Below, piece after piece: positions 24,855 to 35,433 of a DNA stretch of 64,000 nucleotides. Made by a program: the position numbers and the translations under genes. The notes beneath the pieces were generated by a model. It worked only from the letters and a program-made list of their open reading frames with translations. It was not told where the DNA came from and searched no databases. Numbering within the stretch: position 1 is the stretch's first letter; each line of letters opens with the position of its first letter. Source of the stretch: a virus; the IMG/VR virus record IMGVR_UViG_3300042923_000275, positions 1 to 64,000 of that record; one strand, written 5' to 3'.

Positions 24855-25284
24855 TTTAGTGGATATCGCGTCGAGATATGTTGGGATACCATATAAGCAC
24901 GGGGGTAATAGTATTAACGGAATTAGTTGTATATTCCTGGTCCACAATATTCTACACGAATCTGGTTTAGAATCACCAGCAGAATCCTTCATATCGGTAG
25001 GAGAGGATTGGGATAAGGCTGACCCGACAATAATGAACAGGGAATTGAATAAAATCGGCCAAGAAGTCATAGATGATCTCATGCCATTGGATGTCGTAAT
25101 GTTCGCATTGACAGATGATGCTGAGATCGTCTCTCATGTCGGAGTTATGATAGATAAGACGAGATTTATTCATGTATGTGATGGTGTAAAGTCGAAAGTT
25201 AGTAAAATAACACATCCATTTTGGCGTAGTAAATATAGAGGCGCACGAAGGGTGGCGGTAACGGATGGGAAAACGCGGAGGTAA
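24847..25284 (+). CDS. NlpC/P60 tail peptidase, lambda gpK-like
   Basis: A papain-like cell wall hydrolase. The catalytic Cys is in NGISCIFLV near residue 22 and the His in VSHVGVMID near residue 98. The start of the fold, YVGIPYKHGG, is typical of NlpC/P60. Gene order M-L-K-J is as in lambda. It probably opens peptidoglycan or cuts tail proteins during DNA entry. It overlaps both neighbours. Confidence 0.82.
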   Translation: MDNLVDIASRYVGIPYKHGGNSINGISCIFLVHNILHESGLESPAESFISVGEDWDKADPTIMNRELNKIGQEVIDDLMPLDVVMFALTDDAEIVSHVGVMIDKTRFIHVCDGVKSKVSKITHPFWRSKYRGARRVAVTDGKTRR

Positions 25285-28200
25285 GATAATTGGCGCGATA
25301 GTTGGTGCTGTGACATTTGGTGCAGGAAGTGTAATGTTCGGTTCGTCATTCCTGGCATCTGCTGTCACAGGAGCGGCACTCGGTAGTGCATATGACCAAT
25401 ATAAAGCGGCTAAGGACATGGCTGACCAGAGTAATAGGCTTAGTTCTGCTAATACTAATTCAGAGAACTTGCCATTGGCATTAATTTATGGTACTTGTAG
25501 ATATGGTGGTAATGTCGTATATGACAGCAATAATAGTAGTGCGCAAGTAGAAGACCTTTATGTATGTATAGGAATATGTGAGGGAGAAATTCACTCTATT
25601 CGCGATGTTAAATTCAATGAGAAACCAGTTAATACTTATAAAGGTTGTGATTATAGAGCATATCTCGGAACTAGTGTCCAGACAGCCGATAGTATCAATC
25701 CAGATGAGAATTACAGCAATACAGCATACATAGCGGCGCATATTCACGCCAGTAAGAGCCTAACTGGTAATCCACAGATTACATGTATAGTAGATGGTCT
25801 AAAAGTATTGATGTATAATAATGGTACATGGTATCGCGCATTTAGTAGAAATCCAGTGTGGGCATTATATGACATCATGTCTAACGACCGATATGGCATG
25901 GGAATATCTGCTACTAGATTTGATATTGATAGTTTCATAGAGGCCGCAGCATATTGTGACGAATTGATACGCGAACCGGATGGTACTTTCGCGCCTAGAT
26001 TTACATTCGATGCAATATTTAATGATCCGACAGACGCCGAACAGATAATCTCGGCAATTGCCGCATCATTTCGCGGATTTGTAATCGAGTCAAATGGTAA
26101 ATATTCAGTCAGAATAGAGAGGCCAGAAGTACCTATACAATCATTCGTTGAAGGGGAAACCATAATAGATGGTAGTATGAGACTATATAGACCGTCTTTA
26201 TATGATATACCAAATAGGCTAATTGTAGAATTTACAGATCCTGTGCATTGGAGTACCGATTCGTACCCAATCGACAGTGATTCCGATATATTAAAGCGCA
26301 AGGGTATCTACCCTAAAACTCTCCCATTTGTAGGAGTGACCAGAAGGAATCAAGCGATACGTAATGGTCAGTTTGCGTTCAACACAATGACCAAATGTCG
26401 TGATTTCGTGGAATTTCGTGCGCCGATGGATATGGTTGAGGCTCAGGCCGGAGATGTAATATTAGTCACCCATTCGATACCTGGATATGTAGATCAGCCT
26501 ATGCGTATAATGCAATTAGTATATCATGATGATGCAAACGAAATAGGCATAGTAGCGCGTCAGTATAGTACAGAAGTGTTCGTTGATGATATCGTATTAT
26601 GGACTCCTGGAGAGCGTCCGACGGCATTCAATCCTGCGATAGACCCACCAAATATCACGAATATAGAAGTATCAGAACATTGGAGGACTAGTATCAACAA
26701 TGGTGCTGGTGTTGTCGTAGATTTAGATGTTACATGGACACCAGCATACACTCAATATTATTCACATTCTGATGTATACGTATCGTGTACTAATCCAGCA
26801 TGGGATGAGATATATGATACATGGGAGACCCTTAATACTCCATATGATAATCTCGATGCCCCTGCTACATTCAGATATGTCGGTAAGGCGATAGACAAGA
26901 TCACACTACCCAATTTACTGACAGGAGAGAAATATACAATCAAGATCGTACCATATGGTACTCTAGGTGCTGTGCCTGATTTCGATGATGCTCCGCTTAA
27001 GACTTATACTATAACTGGTAAAACATATTTACCGGATACACCTAGGGGATTGTCGGTATTAATAACCGATAGATGCCTATGGTCATTTCACGAATCTACC
27101 CAGAACGACATCAACTTCCATGAATTACGCACCAATGTCAACCCCGGTACTGATGATGGGTTGTTACTTCGAATAACTACACCAAATACATATGGATTGG
27201 TAACTCCAAATAGCCGTACTGGTACCGTATTCCTATATTCTCACAACACATCGGATAAATATTCTAATCCTGCCGTACTAGATTATAATAAACCAAAACC
27301 TATCGCACCTGTCTTGACTATAGATAAGATATTTCGTGGCATCACAATGTCGACAGGTTCTTTGCCTCCGTTCTGTATAGGTGTGAATTTTCATGTGTCT
27401 AATGGAGATACCGATCAAGTATTCTTTTCTGGAAACAATACATATACCTATATTGGTGTTGGTATTCTGACGATTAGAGCCGCATTTGTCGACATATTTG
27501 GTGAGGGAGATATGTCGGAACCAACAGAGATTACAGTAATTCCCACAATAGACCCAGAATGGATAAAGAATGAATCGCTATCTCTGGAAATGATGGATAC
27601 TGTAATTAAAGATGCGGTGGCAAAGGCTCAGGCTGGTGTCGATCTCACACAATTTGAGGAGATGATAGCACAGCGTGTGAGCTATACTGTATTTAACGAA
27701 AATATTAATGCATTAGTGCAAGCTGATAACTCCAATGCGAGTGCAATACAGCAAACGTCCGAATCTATTACCAATACAGTAGCAGATCTCAATATGCCGC
27801 CCGATCAGACAGGATTCAATGCAATATCGCAACTGAAGCAGACCGCAGATGCAATAACACTAACAGTCTCAGGAAATCGCGAGACCCAAGACGGTGTAAA
27901 CACAGAAGTTCAGAGCCAAATAAATCAGACCGCAGGTAGTGTAACATCCGTTGTTACAGAACTGAATAAGCCATTGGATCAATGCTCATATACAGCCATT
28001 GCTCAGACATTAAATAATTTACAGTTTCGTGCATCAGATGGTACTATGAAATCTCTATTAAACATATCGCCAGAGGCGATTAGTATAATATCTCAATTTA
28101 TACATATAAATGGAGATGTATTGATTGATGATAATATTATAGTCGGCAATATGTTAGCAGCAGATAGTATCACGGCAGACAAGATGAATATAACCTCACT

Positions 28201-28330
28201 CAGTGCGATAACGGCCACGATTGGTGTATTACGTACTGCGGCAACTGGGGCAAGAACAGAGATAAGAGATAATTTAATACAGGTATATGACGCGAACAAT
28301 ATATTGAGGGTCAGAATGGGGGTATGGTAA
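25265..28330 (+). CDS. Tail tip attachment protein, lambda gpJ-like
   Basis: A 1021-aa protein. The N-terminal Gly/Ala-rich hydrophobic stretch (GAIVGAVTFGAGSVMFGSSF) resembles the gpI-type segment. Then LALIYGTCRYGGNVVY and a series of beta-rich and fibronectin-like domains follow, as in central tail fibre proteins. The last 250 residues are coiled-coil and stalk-like with ITNTVADLN/VTSVVTELN repeats. It likely determines receptor contact. Confidence 0.82.
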   Translation: MGKRGGKIIGAIVGAVTFGAGSVMFGSSFLASAVTGAALGSAYDQYKAAKDMADQSNRLSSANTNSENLPLALIYGTCRYGGNVVYDSNNSSAQVEDLYVCIGICEGEIHSIRDVKFNEKPVNTYKGCDYRAYLGTSVQTADSINPDENYSNTAYIAAHIHASKSLTGNPQITCIVDGLKVLMYNNGTWYRAFSRNPVWALYDIMSNDRYGMGISATRFDIDSFIEAAAYCDELIREPDGTFAPRFTFDAIFNDPTDAEQIISAIAASFRGFVIESNGKYSVRIERPEVPIQSFVEGETIIDGSMRLYRPSLYDIPNRLIVEFTDPVHWSTDSYPIDSDSDILKRKGIYPKTLPFVGVTRRNQAIRNGQFAFNTMTKCRDFVEFRAPMDMVEAQAGDVILVTHSIPGYVDQPMRIMQLVYHDDANEIGIVARQYSTEVFVDDIVLWTPGERPTAFNPAIDPPNITNIEVSEHWRTSINNGAGVVVDLDVTWTPAYTQYYSHSDVYVSCTNPAWDEIYDTWETLNTPYDNLDAPATFRYVGKAIDKITLPNLLTGEKYTIKIVPYGTLGAVPDFDDAPLKTYTITGKTYLPDTPRGLSVLITDRCLWSFHESTQNDINFHELRTNVNPGTDDGLLLRITTPNTYGLVTPNSRTGTVFLYSHNTSDKYSNPAVLDYNKPKPIAPVLTIDKIFRGITMSTGSLPPFCIGVNFHVSNGDTDQVFFSGNNTYTYIGVGILTIRAAFVDIFGEGDMSEPTEITVIPTIDPEWIKNESLSLEMMDTVIKDAVAKAQAGVDLTQFEEMIAQRVSYTVFNENINALVQADNSNASAIQQTSESITNTVADLNMPPDQTGFNAISQLKQTADAITLTVSGNRETQDGVNTEVQSQINQTAGSVTSVVTELNKPLDQCSYTAIAQTLNNLQFRASDGTMKSLLNISPEAISIISQFIHINGDVLIDDNIIVGNMLAADSITADKMNITSLSAITATIGVLRTAATGARTEIRDNLIQVYDANNILRVRMGVW

Positions 28331-28331
28331 C

Positions 28332-28625
28332 ATGCCCCAAGGTTTACAGGTATTCAATTCGAGTGGTGTGTTAATAGTAGACATGACTGATAGACTGACG
28401 AGAACCATCGGCGAGATCGATACTGGTGTCAGTAATGGTTCATTCATCGATCCATATCTGTCTACTGGTACACCATGGTTCTTCACTTTACCGTCGTTCG
28501 ATGGATTTAGTGTCGTAGATGCACCATGTTCGATTACTATATCAGGAAATACAATATCATGGATATTTGATCTATCTGATGGTGCTGTGGCATCTAGTAG
28601 AAAAATTATATACGGGGTGTATTAG
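28332..28625 (+). CDS. Minor tail tip protein, 97 aa
   Basis: Starts one base after the J-like gene. The opening MPQGLQVFNSSGVLIVDMTDR resembles short proteins attached to the J-like protein in related phages, and a similar opening occurs in the next gene (GIEVRNNNNILQITDSFR). Likely structural; exact role unknown. Confidence 0.6.
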   Translation: MPQGLQVFNSSGVLIVDMTDRLTRTIGEIDTGVSNGSFIDPYLSTGTPWFFTLPSFDGFSVVDAPCSITISGNTISWIFDLSDGAVASSRKIIYGVY

Positions 28626-28627
28626 CT

Positions 28628-29296
28628 ATGGCGACCGCTGGCATAGAAGTGAGGAATAACAATAACATATTGCAGATAACTGATTCTTTCAGGAATTTGC
28701 GGCTGATATCTAAGGGAATTATTGTTCTACCATATGATCAATATGCGGCGTACACGAGTGCTAGTCTTACGATACAGCAAGATCAATTTTTAGCATTTAG
28801 ATGTATTACTAGTGATAAGGTTGTCGGTGTGCATAGACAATATCCAGATAGTGGACTCACTAGAATATGGTTTACAGGAAACAAGGAAGCACAAATAGAG
28901 TACTATGTATTTGGGTATGCGGTAACACAACCAGGAAATTGCTTCGAGATATATGATAGATTGGGTCGATTGGTATTCTCGGATGGGTCTAGGTTCATGA
29001 AAGTAATAACGTCGGTATCCGGAACGAATAGTAATTTTAGTAATGGAGCCATAATAACAACTACGCCTTATAGTTCACTGCTTACTGGTGCTGTATTGCT
29101 AGGAGAACATTGCTTCCGTAGGCTATATCCCAATTCTGGTCTATCATATATGTATATCGAGCAATTATTTAACTTCAATAGTGGCGTGATTACATCGAAG
29201 AGTATCGTGGTCGCTCAATATGGTGGTGGTCCTGAATATCATTTACGTGTGCGTCCTAATTATAGTTTCACTATCCTAGATGTTACTGGTCTATAG
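28628..29296 (+). CDS. Minor tail protein, 222 aa
   Basis: A beta-rich protein whose N-terminus parallels that of the preceding gene, suggesting duplication. Motifs such as FEIYDRLGRLVFSDGSR indicate a structural beta fold. It lies between the J-like and fibre genes. No enzyme motif was seen. Confidence 0.6.
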   Translation: MATAGIEVRNNNNILQITDSFRNLRLISKGIIVLPYDQYAAYTSASLTIQQDQFLAFRCITSDKVVGVHRQYPDSGLTRIWFTGNKEAQIEYYVFGYAVTQPGNCFEIYDRLGRLVFSDGSRFMKVITSVSGTNSNFSNGAIITTTPYSSLLTGAVLLGEHCFRRLYPNSGLSYMYIEQLFNFNSGVITSKSIVVAQYGGGPEYHLRVRPNYSFTILDVTGL

Positions 29297-29334
29297 CAAT
29301 GCGTCAGCAAATAACTTGTAAGGGGCTGATATGA

Positions 29335-30327
29335 ATGGCAATATTCGATATAGAAACATGGGGTCCAAAATCGAACCCTAAAGATTCGATTCAGAAGATC
29401 ATAGACTGTCTAATATCCCTGAGAGACAATGGTATTGCCATACCAGGGCTGCATGCATCTAAGCATGCTTCTAGTGGTGAAGATCCGTTGATAGCGGCTG
29501 ATATCGGTGCCGAGACTCCAATTGGAGCACAAACTAAAGCAGATCTCGCTCAATCGAACGCCATAACCACAGCCGCCTCCGATGCCACTACTAAATCTGA
29601 GTCCGTCAGAACGGAATTGAATACACATGTTGACAATACAGATAATCCGCATATAGTAACATCTGAACAAGTAAATACATATAATAAACTTACCATAGAC
29701 AACAAGGTGACGACCGCAGTAACTGGCATGACAACCTATGTCGATACTCAAATAGCAAACCTTGTTGGGTCTTCTCCAGAGACTATGAACACATTAAATG
29801 AGCTAGCGAACGCATTAGGTGATGATCCAAATTTTGCTACTACGATGTCTAACCAAATAGGCTCCAAAGAGACACCAGCAGGAGCACAGCTCAAAGCAGA
29901 TACAGCATTAGCGTCTGCGAATTCATATACCGACACACAAATAGCTACCAGGGAGACACCAGCAGGAGCACAATCGAAAGCAGATGCCGCCAAGACCAGT
30001 GCGATCCAGGAGGCAACCACGCAAATCGGTGCTGTACAGACGATATTGACTAGTCATACAGGTGATACGAACAACCCACATGCCACCACCGCCGCACAAT
30101 TAGATGCCTATACGAGATCTGAAGTCGATACAAATATATTAAATAGTATCAATGGTATATTTGGTACTCCTCCTATAGAACTTAATACACTTAGCAAGAT
30201 ATCTACTGCAATAGATAATGATCCGAATTTCGCGACCACTGTGTCAGATAGAATTGGTGCCATAGAGCAAGAAGTACATAGCAGTATGAGTCCGATGGTT
30301 GCGTCTATAATCTTCGGTGGTGGTTGA
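29335..30327 (+). CDS. Tail fibre protein with repeated segments
   Basis: The 330-aa protein has HASKHASSGEDPL near residue 42 and repeated units: ETPIGAQTKAD, ETPAGAQLKAD, ETPAGAQSKAD, and two DDPNFATT/NDPNFATT segments. NTHVDNTDNPH and SHTGDTNNPH also repeat. This is typical of trimeric phage fibres. The C-terminus ends in a short Gly motif. It likely carries the next fibre proteins. Confidence 0.78.
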   Translation: MAIFDIETWGPKSNPKDSIQKIIDCLISLRDNGIAIPGLHASKHASSGEDPLIAADIGAETPIGAQTKADLAQSNAITTAASDATTKSESVRTELNTHVDNTDNPHIVTSEQVNTYNKLTIDNKVTTAVTGMTTYVDTQIANLVGSSPETMNTLNELANALGDDPNFATTMSNQIGSKETPAGAQLKADTALASANSYTDTQIATRETPAGAQSKADAAKTSAIQEATTQIGAVQTILTSHTGDTNNPHATTAAQLDAYTRSEVDTNILNSINGIFGTPPIELNTLSKISTAIDNDPNFATTVSDRIGAIEQEVHSSMSPMVASIIFGGG

Positions 30328-30445
30328 TATATCCGACCTCGTGGAGAAGATCAGACAATATTGTTTAGGTACTTCTAATTATAGAGCAGAAGAAGCCATC
30401 GAGTTCGCAAATGGAATATTGACCATCATTGAGGAGGTTGGGTAG
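30317..30445 (+). CDS. Small hypothetical protein, 42 aa
   Basis: A GTG-started frame that overlaps the fibre gene end and stops just before the next gene, filling the gap exactly. The helical product contains YRAEEAIEFANGILTIIEEVG. Its ribosome binding site is weak, so coupling is assumed. It could be a fibre chaperone or clamp; function unknown. Confidence 0.5.
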   Translation: MVVDISDLVEKIRQYCLGTSNYRAEEAIEFANGILTIIEEVG

Positions 30446-30447
30446 TA

Positions 30448-30783
30448 ATGGCAGAAATATTGGGGTTATTTTCTCAAGGTATATTAACGACCGCTTATCA
30501 GACTATATATACAGTACCTGCTGGCGAGACGTTTATTCCAAAGACCATATCATTCTGTAATATCGGTAGCGATATTGGTTCTGTCTCTATTAATTTCGTT
30601 GCTGGTGGAGAGGTAGCCGCAGAGAAGAATTATATAGTAAAGGATCGCACTGTGGTTCCGCCAGACACTGGATTTCTTAATTCAGATATGTTTCTACAAT
30701 CTGGTTTTACTATTCAGGCTAAATGCAATACAAACAACTTGATTAATTATCAGGTGTCAGGGGTGAAGATAACCAATGGCTAA
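30448..30783 (+). CDS. Small beta-rich structural protein, 111 aa
   Basis: GAGGAGGTTGGGTAGTA precedes the ATG. The sequence (ILGLFSQGILTTAYQTIYTV, later GETFIPKTISFCN) predicts a compact beta domain like those attached to phage fibres. It overlaps the collar-domain fibre gene. Role inferred from position. Confidence 0.6.
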   Translation: MAEILGLFSQGILTTAYQTIYTVPAGETFIPKTISFCNIGSDIGSVSINFVAGGEVAAEKNYIVKDRTVVPPDTGFLNSDMFLQSGFTIQAKCNTNNLINYQVSGVKITNG

Positions 30784-31633
30784 TGTTGCAGTAGCTTCTA
30801 ATGCAAGATTCATACCTGTACCACAGATGCCTGTAGGTATTCCGTTCCTTTGGTTTACTGATAATTTTCCAGAGGGAACATTGAAATGCAATGGTCAGAC
30901 ATTTAGTGCTACTGAATATCCAGAGTTAGCCATGAAATATCCACTATTACAACTCCCAGATATCCGTGGTGTCACCCCCAGAGGCATGGACGAAGGCAGA
31001 GGATTGAATCCAGATGCCAGTGGATTACCTGTTGGTAGTTATCAAGCAGACCAGTTCAAGGCCCATACACATTATAATGGTTCTACGAGTGGTGGTTCTA
31101 ATGTTGGTGGCGTATCATTTGCAGGTAATTTTTCAGGAATGAGTACTGGTTCTTCTGGTGGCACAGAGACAAGAGGTAAATGCGTCCTTTGCTATTGGCT
31201 AGTTTATGCTAGAACAATGTATTATGACTTAGCTGTCGAAGGTGGTAACGCCTACATGTTAGGCGGACATCAATCGAACTACTATGCTAGTAAGCAAGAC
31301 CTGACTAATGCTCTTATCATTCAAGAAGCGTGGCAAACACCTACCTTACTGAACGGATGGGTCAATTATGGAAGCGTATATGCTCCTGCTGGATTTTATA
31401 AAGATCCTTTAGGAATTGTCCATTTGCGCGGTGGTGTCAAGTCTGGAACAATCGGACTGAACGTGTTTACATTACCAGTTGGATACAGGCCAGCGTTTGA
31501 TCTAGTCTTTGTTACATCTTCCAATGCTTTACAGGGCCAAGCGGTAGTTAAAGCTAATGGTGATATAGCACTTATGATAGGTAGTTCTGTATCATTTTAC
31601 TTAGATCATATATCGTTTAGAGCCGAAGGGTAG
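30776..31633 (+). CDS. Tail fibre with phage collar domain
   Basis: The motif GTLKCNGQTFSATEYPELA, followed by LPDIRGVTPRGMDEGRG, is the phage tail collar domain. FKAHTHYNGSTSGG and a Gly-rich trimer region follow, and the last 90 residues form a separate beta domain (WVNYGSVYAPAGFYKDP). Likely host-range determinant. Confidence 0.82.
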   Translation: MANVAVASNARFIPVPQMPVGIPFLWFTDNFPEGTLKCNGQTFSATEYPELAMKYPLLQLPDIRGVTPRGMDEGRGLNPDASGLPVGSYQADQFKAHTHYNGSTSGGSNVGGVSFAGNFSGMSTGSSGGTETRGKCVLCYWLVYARTMYYDLAVEGGNAYMLGGHQSNYYASKQDLTNALIIQEAWQTPTLLNGWVNYGSVYAPAGFYKDPLGIVHLRGGVKSGTIGLNVFTLPVGYRPAFDLVFVTSSNALQGQAVVKANGDIALMIGSSVSFYLDHISFRAEG

Positions 31634-31642
31634 GTGGAAATA

Positions 31643-32683
31643 GTGAGTAAATTCACGAGCATGTTGTCAGACTGGGCGCACAACATAGGATTTTACCCAA
31701 AAGGTAATCTAAAGTCTACTAATGTACAAGATGCGATAAACGAAGTAGCGACTATGTTTCCTGGAAGAAACAAAATAATCAATGGAAACTTTGATGTGTG
31801 GCAACGAGGAACATCTTTTACAAATAGTATTTATACAGCAGACAGATGGGGCGTAAGGGCATACGGCAGTGTTGGTGGTACTCAAACGATATCTCGACAG
31901 GCTTTTGATGTTGGTCAAACAGAAGTTCCCAATAACCCGACATATTTCCATCGGATTGACAACGTAAATGCCATATCAAACACCTATATATATCAAAAAA
32001 TAGAAGATGTTGGAACGTTTGCTGGAAAAACTGCAACACTTTCCTTTTACGCACGATATTCAACGCCTCAATTAATGACGGTTACTGCTACTCAAATATT
32101 TGGCAGTGGTGGAAGTTCGCAAGTTTCTACACCTGCAATACAATTCACGCCAACTGCATCGTGGAAAAAATTCACTATACAAATGGCAATTCCTAGTATT
32201 AGTGGTAAAATAATTACAACAAATCACAATTTACATATTCAAATTACCACATCTGCTATACCCAATGGCACCTTTGATTTGGCGCAAGTACAATTAGAGG
32301 AAGGAAATGTTGCTACACCTTTTGAACAAAGACACATTCAACAAGAATTAGCGCTATGTCAAAGGTATTATAGAAAGAAAGTAGCTACTGTCGCTGCACA
32401 AGCGTTTGGCATTGGTCAAGTATTAGCTACAAACACAGTTTACATGTATGATGCTTTCCCTGTAGAAATGAGAAAGATACCAGGACTTTCGGTTAGTTCT
32501 CTACAATCATCAACTGCAACTGGGACTGGCATTACTGCAAATACAGCCAATATTGCAAATGCAACAGAATATGGTTGTACTATTGCACTAGTAATGGCTT
32601 CATCGTCATTTGTTACTGGAGATGCCTCTATTGTCAGTTCAATCGGAGCAGGTTCGTTTATAGCATATGATGCAGAGTTATAG
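31643..32683 (+). CDS. Tail fibre with carbohydrate-binding-like domain
   Basis: I prefer the GTG that follows AGGTGGAAATA; an in-frame GTG 9 nt upstream is possible. The segment KIINGNFDVWQRGTSF starts a jelly-roll domain common in phage fibres, ending with LAQVQLEEGNVATPFEQR. The base composition is more AT-rich than in the capsid genes, as in many exchangeable fibre genes. Likely binds cell-surface sugar. Confidence 0.75.
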   Translation: MSKFTSMLSDWAHNIGFYPKGNLKSTNVQDAINEVATMFPGRNKIINGNFDVWQRGTSFTNSIYTADRWGVRAYGSVGGTQTISRQAFDVGQTEVPNNPTYFHRIDNVNAISNTYIYQKIEDVGTFAGKTATLSFYARYSTPQLMTVTATQIFGSGGSSQVSTPAIQFTPTASWKKFTIQMAIPSISGKIITTNHNLHIQITTSAIPNGTFDLAQVQLEEGNVATPFEQRHIQQELALCQRYYRKKVATVAAQAFGIGQVLATNTVYMYDAFPVEMRKIPGLSVSSLQSSTATGTGITANTANIANATEYGCTIALVMASSSFVTGDASIVSSIGAGSFIAYDAEL

Positions 32684-32698
32684 AAAGGAGAATAAAAC

Positions 32699-34069
32699 AT
32701 GTCTAACTTAACTAGCGCATTAGGAGATAAAACAGTTGTCTATCTTCCTGTAAGAGATACTGGCGCAAAAAACTATATTGCAGAAGGTATGAAGCTTACG
32801 CCTAATGGTTTATCTGTAGATATTTCTCCTGGTATTGCTAATATCGAACGCTCTTATCAAGAGATAACAGAAACATTAAATCAATCCTTAGAACCACGAA
32901 TGGTTTCCTTAGTTTACGCACAAAAGACAGTCTATTCGGATTGCCCAATGGTTGGTAAAGTTAACGCTGTGTTTCCTGAGCCTGACAATAACACAGTAGC
33001 ACAATGGAGAATTGATGGTAGCTCAACGATTCCTAATTATGCTGTAGGTAAGTCTGCTATCGCTGTAGCCAATAATCTTACTAAAGTTGGTACTGTAAAT
33101 CAAGTTGATGGTTGGATTGGATACGCAGGACAAGGTGATGGTAGTACTGGGTATTACACAAGCGCTAATAGTACAGGATTTCCTGCCGGAGCAAATGCCA
33201 GAGAAATAGACATATTACTAAAGATCAATGCGATAAATATAGCCAATCAGTCAGTTTGGTTTTATGGTACGGCTGGAACTGCAAACTACTCACTCTATAT
33301 GAGGATTGAGAATGCTAGGCTAAAACTCTCAAATGCAAGTTCCGTATGGGATACTGGGTTCGATGTTGAACTAGGAAAAGAATATATAATAGTTACGACA
33401 TATGACGGAGTTACACTTAGTGTTTATATTAATGGGTATTTTGTCTATAGTGTGGCTATTACGTTAGCAACTGTTAATAGTGTATTTTATATTTTGAATA
33501 TAGCTACATTAACGAACGGCTTATCTATGGTTGATTTTGTTGAAATCCGTAATTCTCTACGTACTCCTGCACAAATCTCAGAGATATCCAGTAAACTTCT
33601 ACTTCCTAACCGCTACTATCCTGACGCAAGTAAACCAGAGTATACTGACATTCGTTCTATCCTTCCTACTAATAGTATTTCATTAGGGTTCATCAGAACT
33701 TCATCTACTGCTGTTACAACTTATAATGATACTGATCATCAATATGGACGCAGAGAGGGCGCAACAGGTGGAAACAGAAAGGTCTTTCTTGGGTGGAAGT
33801 CGTTTAGTGGGTCAACTACCCTGATTTGGGATAACCCTTTTGACACTCGCAAGATTAAAACGTATTACACTTGGGCGAAGGATGCAAACGGGGCGAATGA
33901 ATGCGACGTTGTAGACATTCTTTTCAATGTTAACAATTATGGAATATTGCCTACTATGACTTCTTCTAATCGAATAAGCATTACAACTCAACCAATGGGT
34001 GTTGTTCAGTTCAATGGTGCATGGCAAACATCTGGTTACATTGGCTGTTATGCGGAGGTGATAGAGTAG
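32699..34069 (+). CDS. Tail fibre with LamG/concanavalin-like domain
   Basis: A 456-aa protein with AAAGGAGAATAAAAC before the ATG. The centre (QGDGSTGYYTSANSTGF to VTLSVYINGYFVYSVA) matches a LamG/concanavalin A-like beta-sandwich. The N-terminal 100 residues form an attachment domain. It is the last fibre gene before the lysis cassette. Confidence 0.75.
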   Translation: MSNLTSALGDKTVVYLPVRDTGAKNYIAEGMKLTPNGLSVDISPGIANIERSYQEITETLNQSLEPRMVSLVYAQKTVYSDCPMVGKVNAVFPEPDNNTVAQWRIDGSSTIPNYAVGKSAIAVANNLTKVGTVNQVDGWIGYAGQGDGSTGYYTSANSTGFPAGANAREIDILLKINAINIANQSVWFYGTAGTANYSLYMRIENARLKLSNASSVWDTGFDVELGKEYIIVTTYDGVTLSVYINGYFVYSVAITLATVNSVFYILNIATLTNGLSMVDFVEIRNSLRTPAQISEISSKLLLPNRYYPDASKPEYTDIRSILPTNSISLGFIRTSSTAVTTYNDTDHQYGRREGATGGNRKVFLGWKSFSGSTTLIWDNPFDTRKIKTYYTWAKDANGANECDVVDILFNVNNYGILPTMTSSNRISITTQPMGVVQFNGAWQTSGYIGCYAEVIE

Positions 34070-34121
34070 AGAATATATTATATTTAGTTGGTAAATATTG
34101 GATTCGGAGCGTGATTAAGAC

Positions 34122-34682
34122 ATGATACTTGAGTTTTTTCACAGGACATGGAAGACTATCTCAGATATCCAGATCGTGGCAACAGCTGTCACTATTGGAA
34201 CCATAGGAACAGAAATATGCGGTAACAATTTCTGGGCGGTTTTATTGCTGGCGTATGCAGCTATATTCGTCGACACCATCACTAAATGGATATCAATATC
34301 TAAGAAATATTATGTTGATACCGCTGGATGTGATTTAATCGACGTTAGTTGGATTCAAGTAATTCACGGTATACTCGGTGAGGCATGGGGTCCGAAATAT
34401 CTTGCTAGTAGATGTTTTAGTCGTATCATCGAAAAAATATTTACATATACCGTTCTTATTACGTTGTGTTATGCGGCTGGAAAATGGTTGCCGACGCTCG
34501 ATCTGTTCGGATTGAAATTCAGCCCATCTGCTGTATTTCCGGCATCAGCCAGTATAAGTGTGTTTCTTATTGAGATGTCTTCCATCAATGAAAATCTCAG
34601 GGAAATGGGTCAAACTGCGATATCAGATATGTTAACCAAAATAGTTGACTTCGTGATCAATAAAATAACATCTAAGATATAG
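34122..34682 (+). CDS. Holin
   Basis: A 186-aa protein of the phage_holin_4 type. Hydrophobic segments near residues 38-52 (WAVLLLAYAAIFVDT), 108-120 and 137-150 suggest three spans; KWISISKK follows the first. It sits directly before the endolysin gene. It would permeabilise the inner membrane and release or activate the amidase. Confidence 0.8.
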   Translation: MILEFFHRTWKTISDIQIVATAVTIGTIGTEICGNNFWAVLLLAYAAIFVDTITKWISISKKYYVDTAGCDLIDVSWIQVIHGILGEAWGPKYLASRCFSRIIEKIFTYTVLITLCYAAGKWLPTLDLFGLKFSPSAVFPASASISVFLIEMSSINENLREMGQTAISDMLTKIVDFVINKITSKI

Positions 34683-34695
34683 GAGGTGTGCAGAT

Positions 34696-35286
34696 TTGTT
34701 TAGCAAAATCAGCCTTAATGAATTGAGATCTATTGTAAAAGATGATATCAATAACCTATATATCGCCGCAAGCGAATCGGCATATCATAGGCCGATGATA
34801 TATTTACATTGGTCAGCTGGTCCATATGGGCTATTCTTTCGTGATTATGATATTAATATAGATAGTGACGGAGAATATTACGTCCCCGATCTTGTACTAT
34901 CTGACCATGATTCCCACACATGGCGTAGGAATGCTGGTGCCGTCGGAATATCATTTGCTGCATGTCAAGATGCCGTATGTTTAGCCGACGCATCTGGTCC
35001 GAACGATATCGATTTCGGAAAGTACCCACCAACCGTCGAGCAAATAGAAGCTATGTCTAAGTGTGTTGCTGTAATATGCTCAATACTCGGTATTCCTGTT
35101 ACATATGAATACGTCCGCACACATGCCGAGCAGGCTATTGAGGATGGTTATGGCGTAGGTAGCGGAGACAGCGAGACGCGATGGGATTTGTTATTTCTTC
35201 CTCTCCCGGATGAAGGAGATAAGAGTGGTGGGGATATCATAAGAGGAAAGGCTAATTGGTATCTAAATAATGGACTGAACGTATAG
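34696..35286 (+). CDS. Endolysin, N-acetylmuramoyl-L-alanine amidase
   Basis: An amidase_2-like zinc enzyme: YLHWSAGPYG with the first metal His near residue 36, HTWRRNAGAVGIS in the middle, and a C-terminal THAEQA ... TRWDL segment with the second His and the catalytic region. The start is a TTG behind AGGAGGTGTGCAGAT. No separate wall-binding domain is evident, as is common for phages of diderm hosts. It cuts the amide bond between MurNAc and the peptide. Confidence 0.83.
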   Translation: MFSKISLNELRSIVKDDINNLYIAASESAYHRPMIYLHWSAGPYGLFFRDYDINIDSDGEYYVPDLVLSDHDSHTWRRNAGAVGISFAACQDAVCLADASGPNDIDFGKYPPTVEQIEAMSKCVAVICSILGIPVTYEYVRTHAEQAIEDGYGVGSGDSETRWDLLFLPLPDEGDKSGGDIIRGKANWYLNNGLNV

Positions 35287-35433
35287 TGACGCGGTGCCGC
35301 CAACGATCGATGACGGCCTCGACGTACGGTCCGACGGCCTCGTCGTTCGTTATAGAGTGAGCGTCCGGTGCACTCGGACCGTTTGGTGTTATTTGAAGGT
35401 TGACGGGTAGAATAATAAAGGTGGTGTATAGAG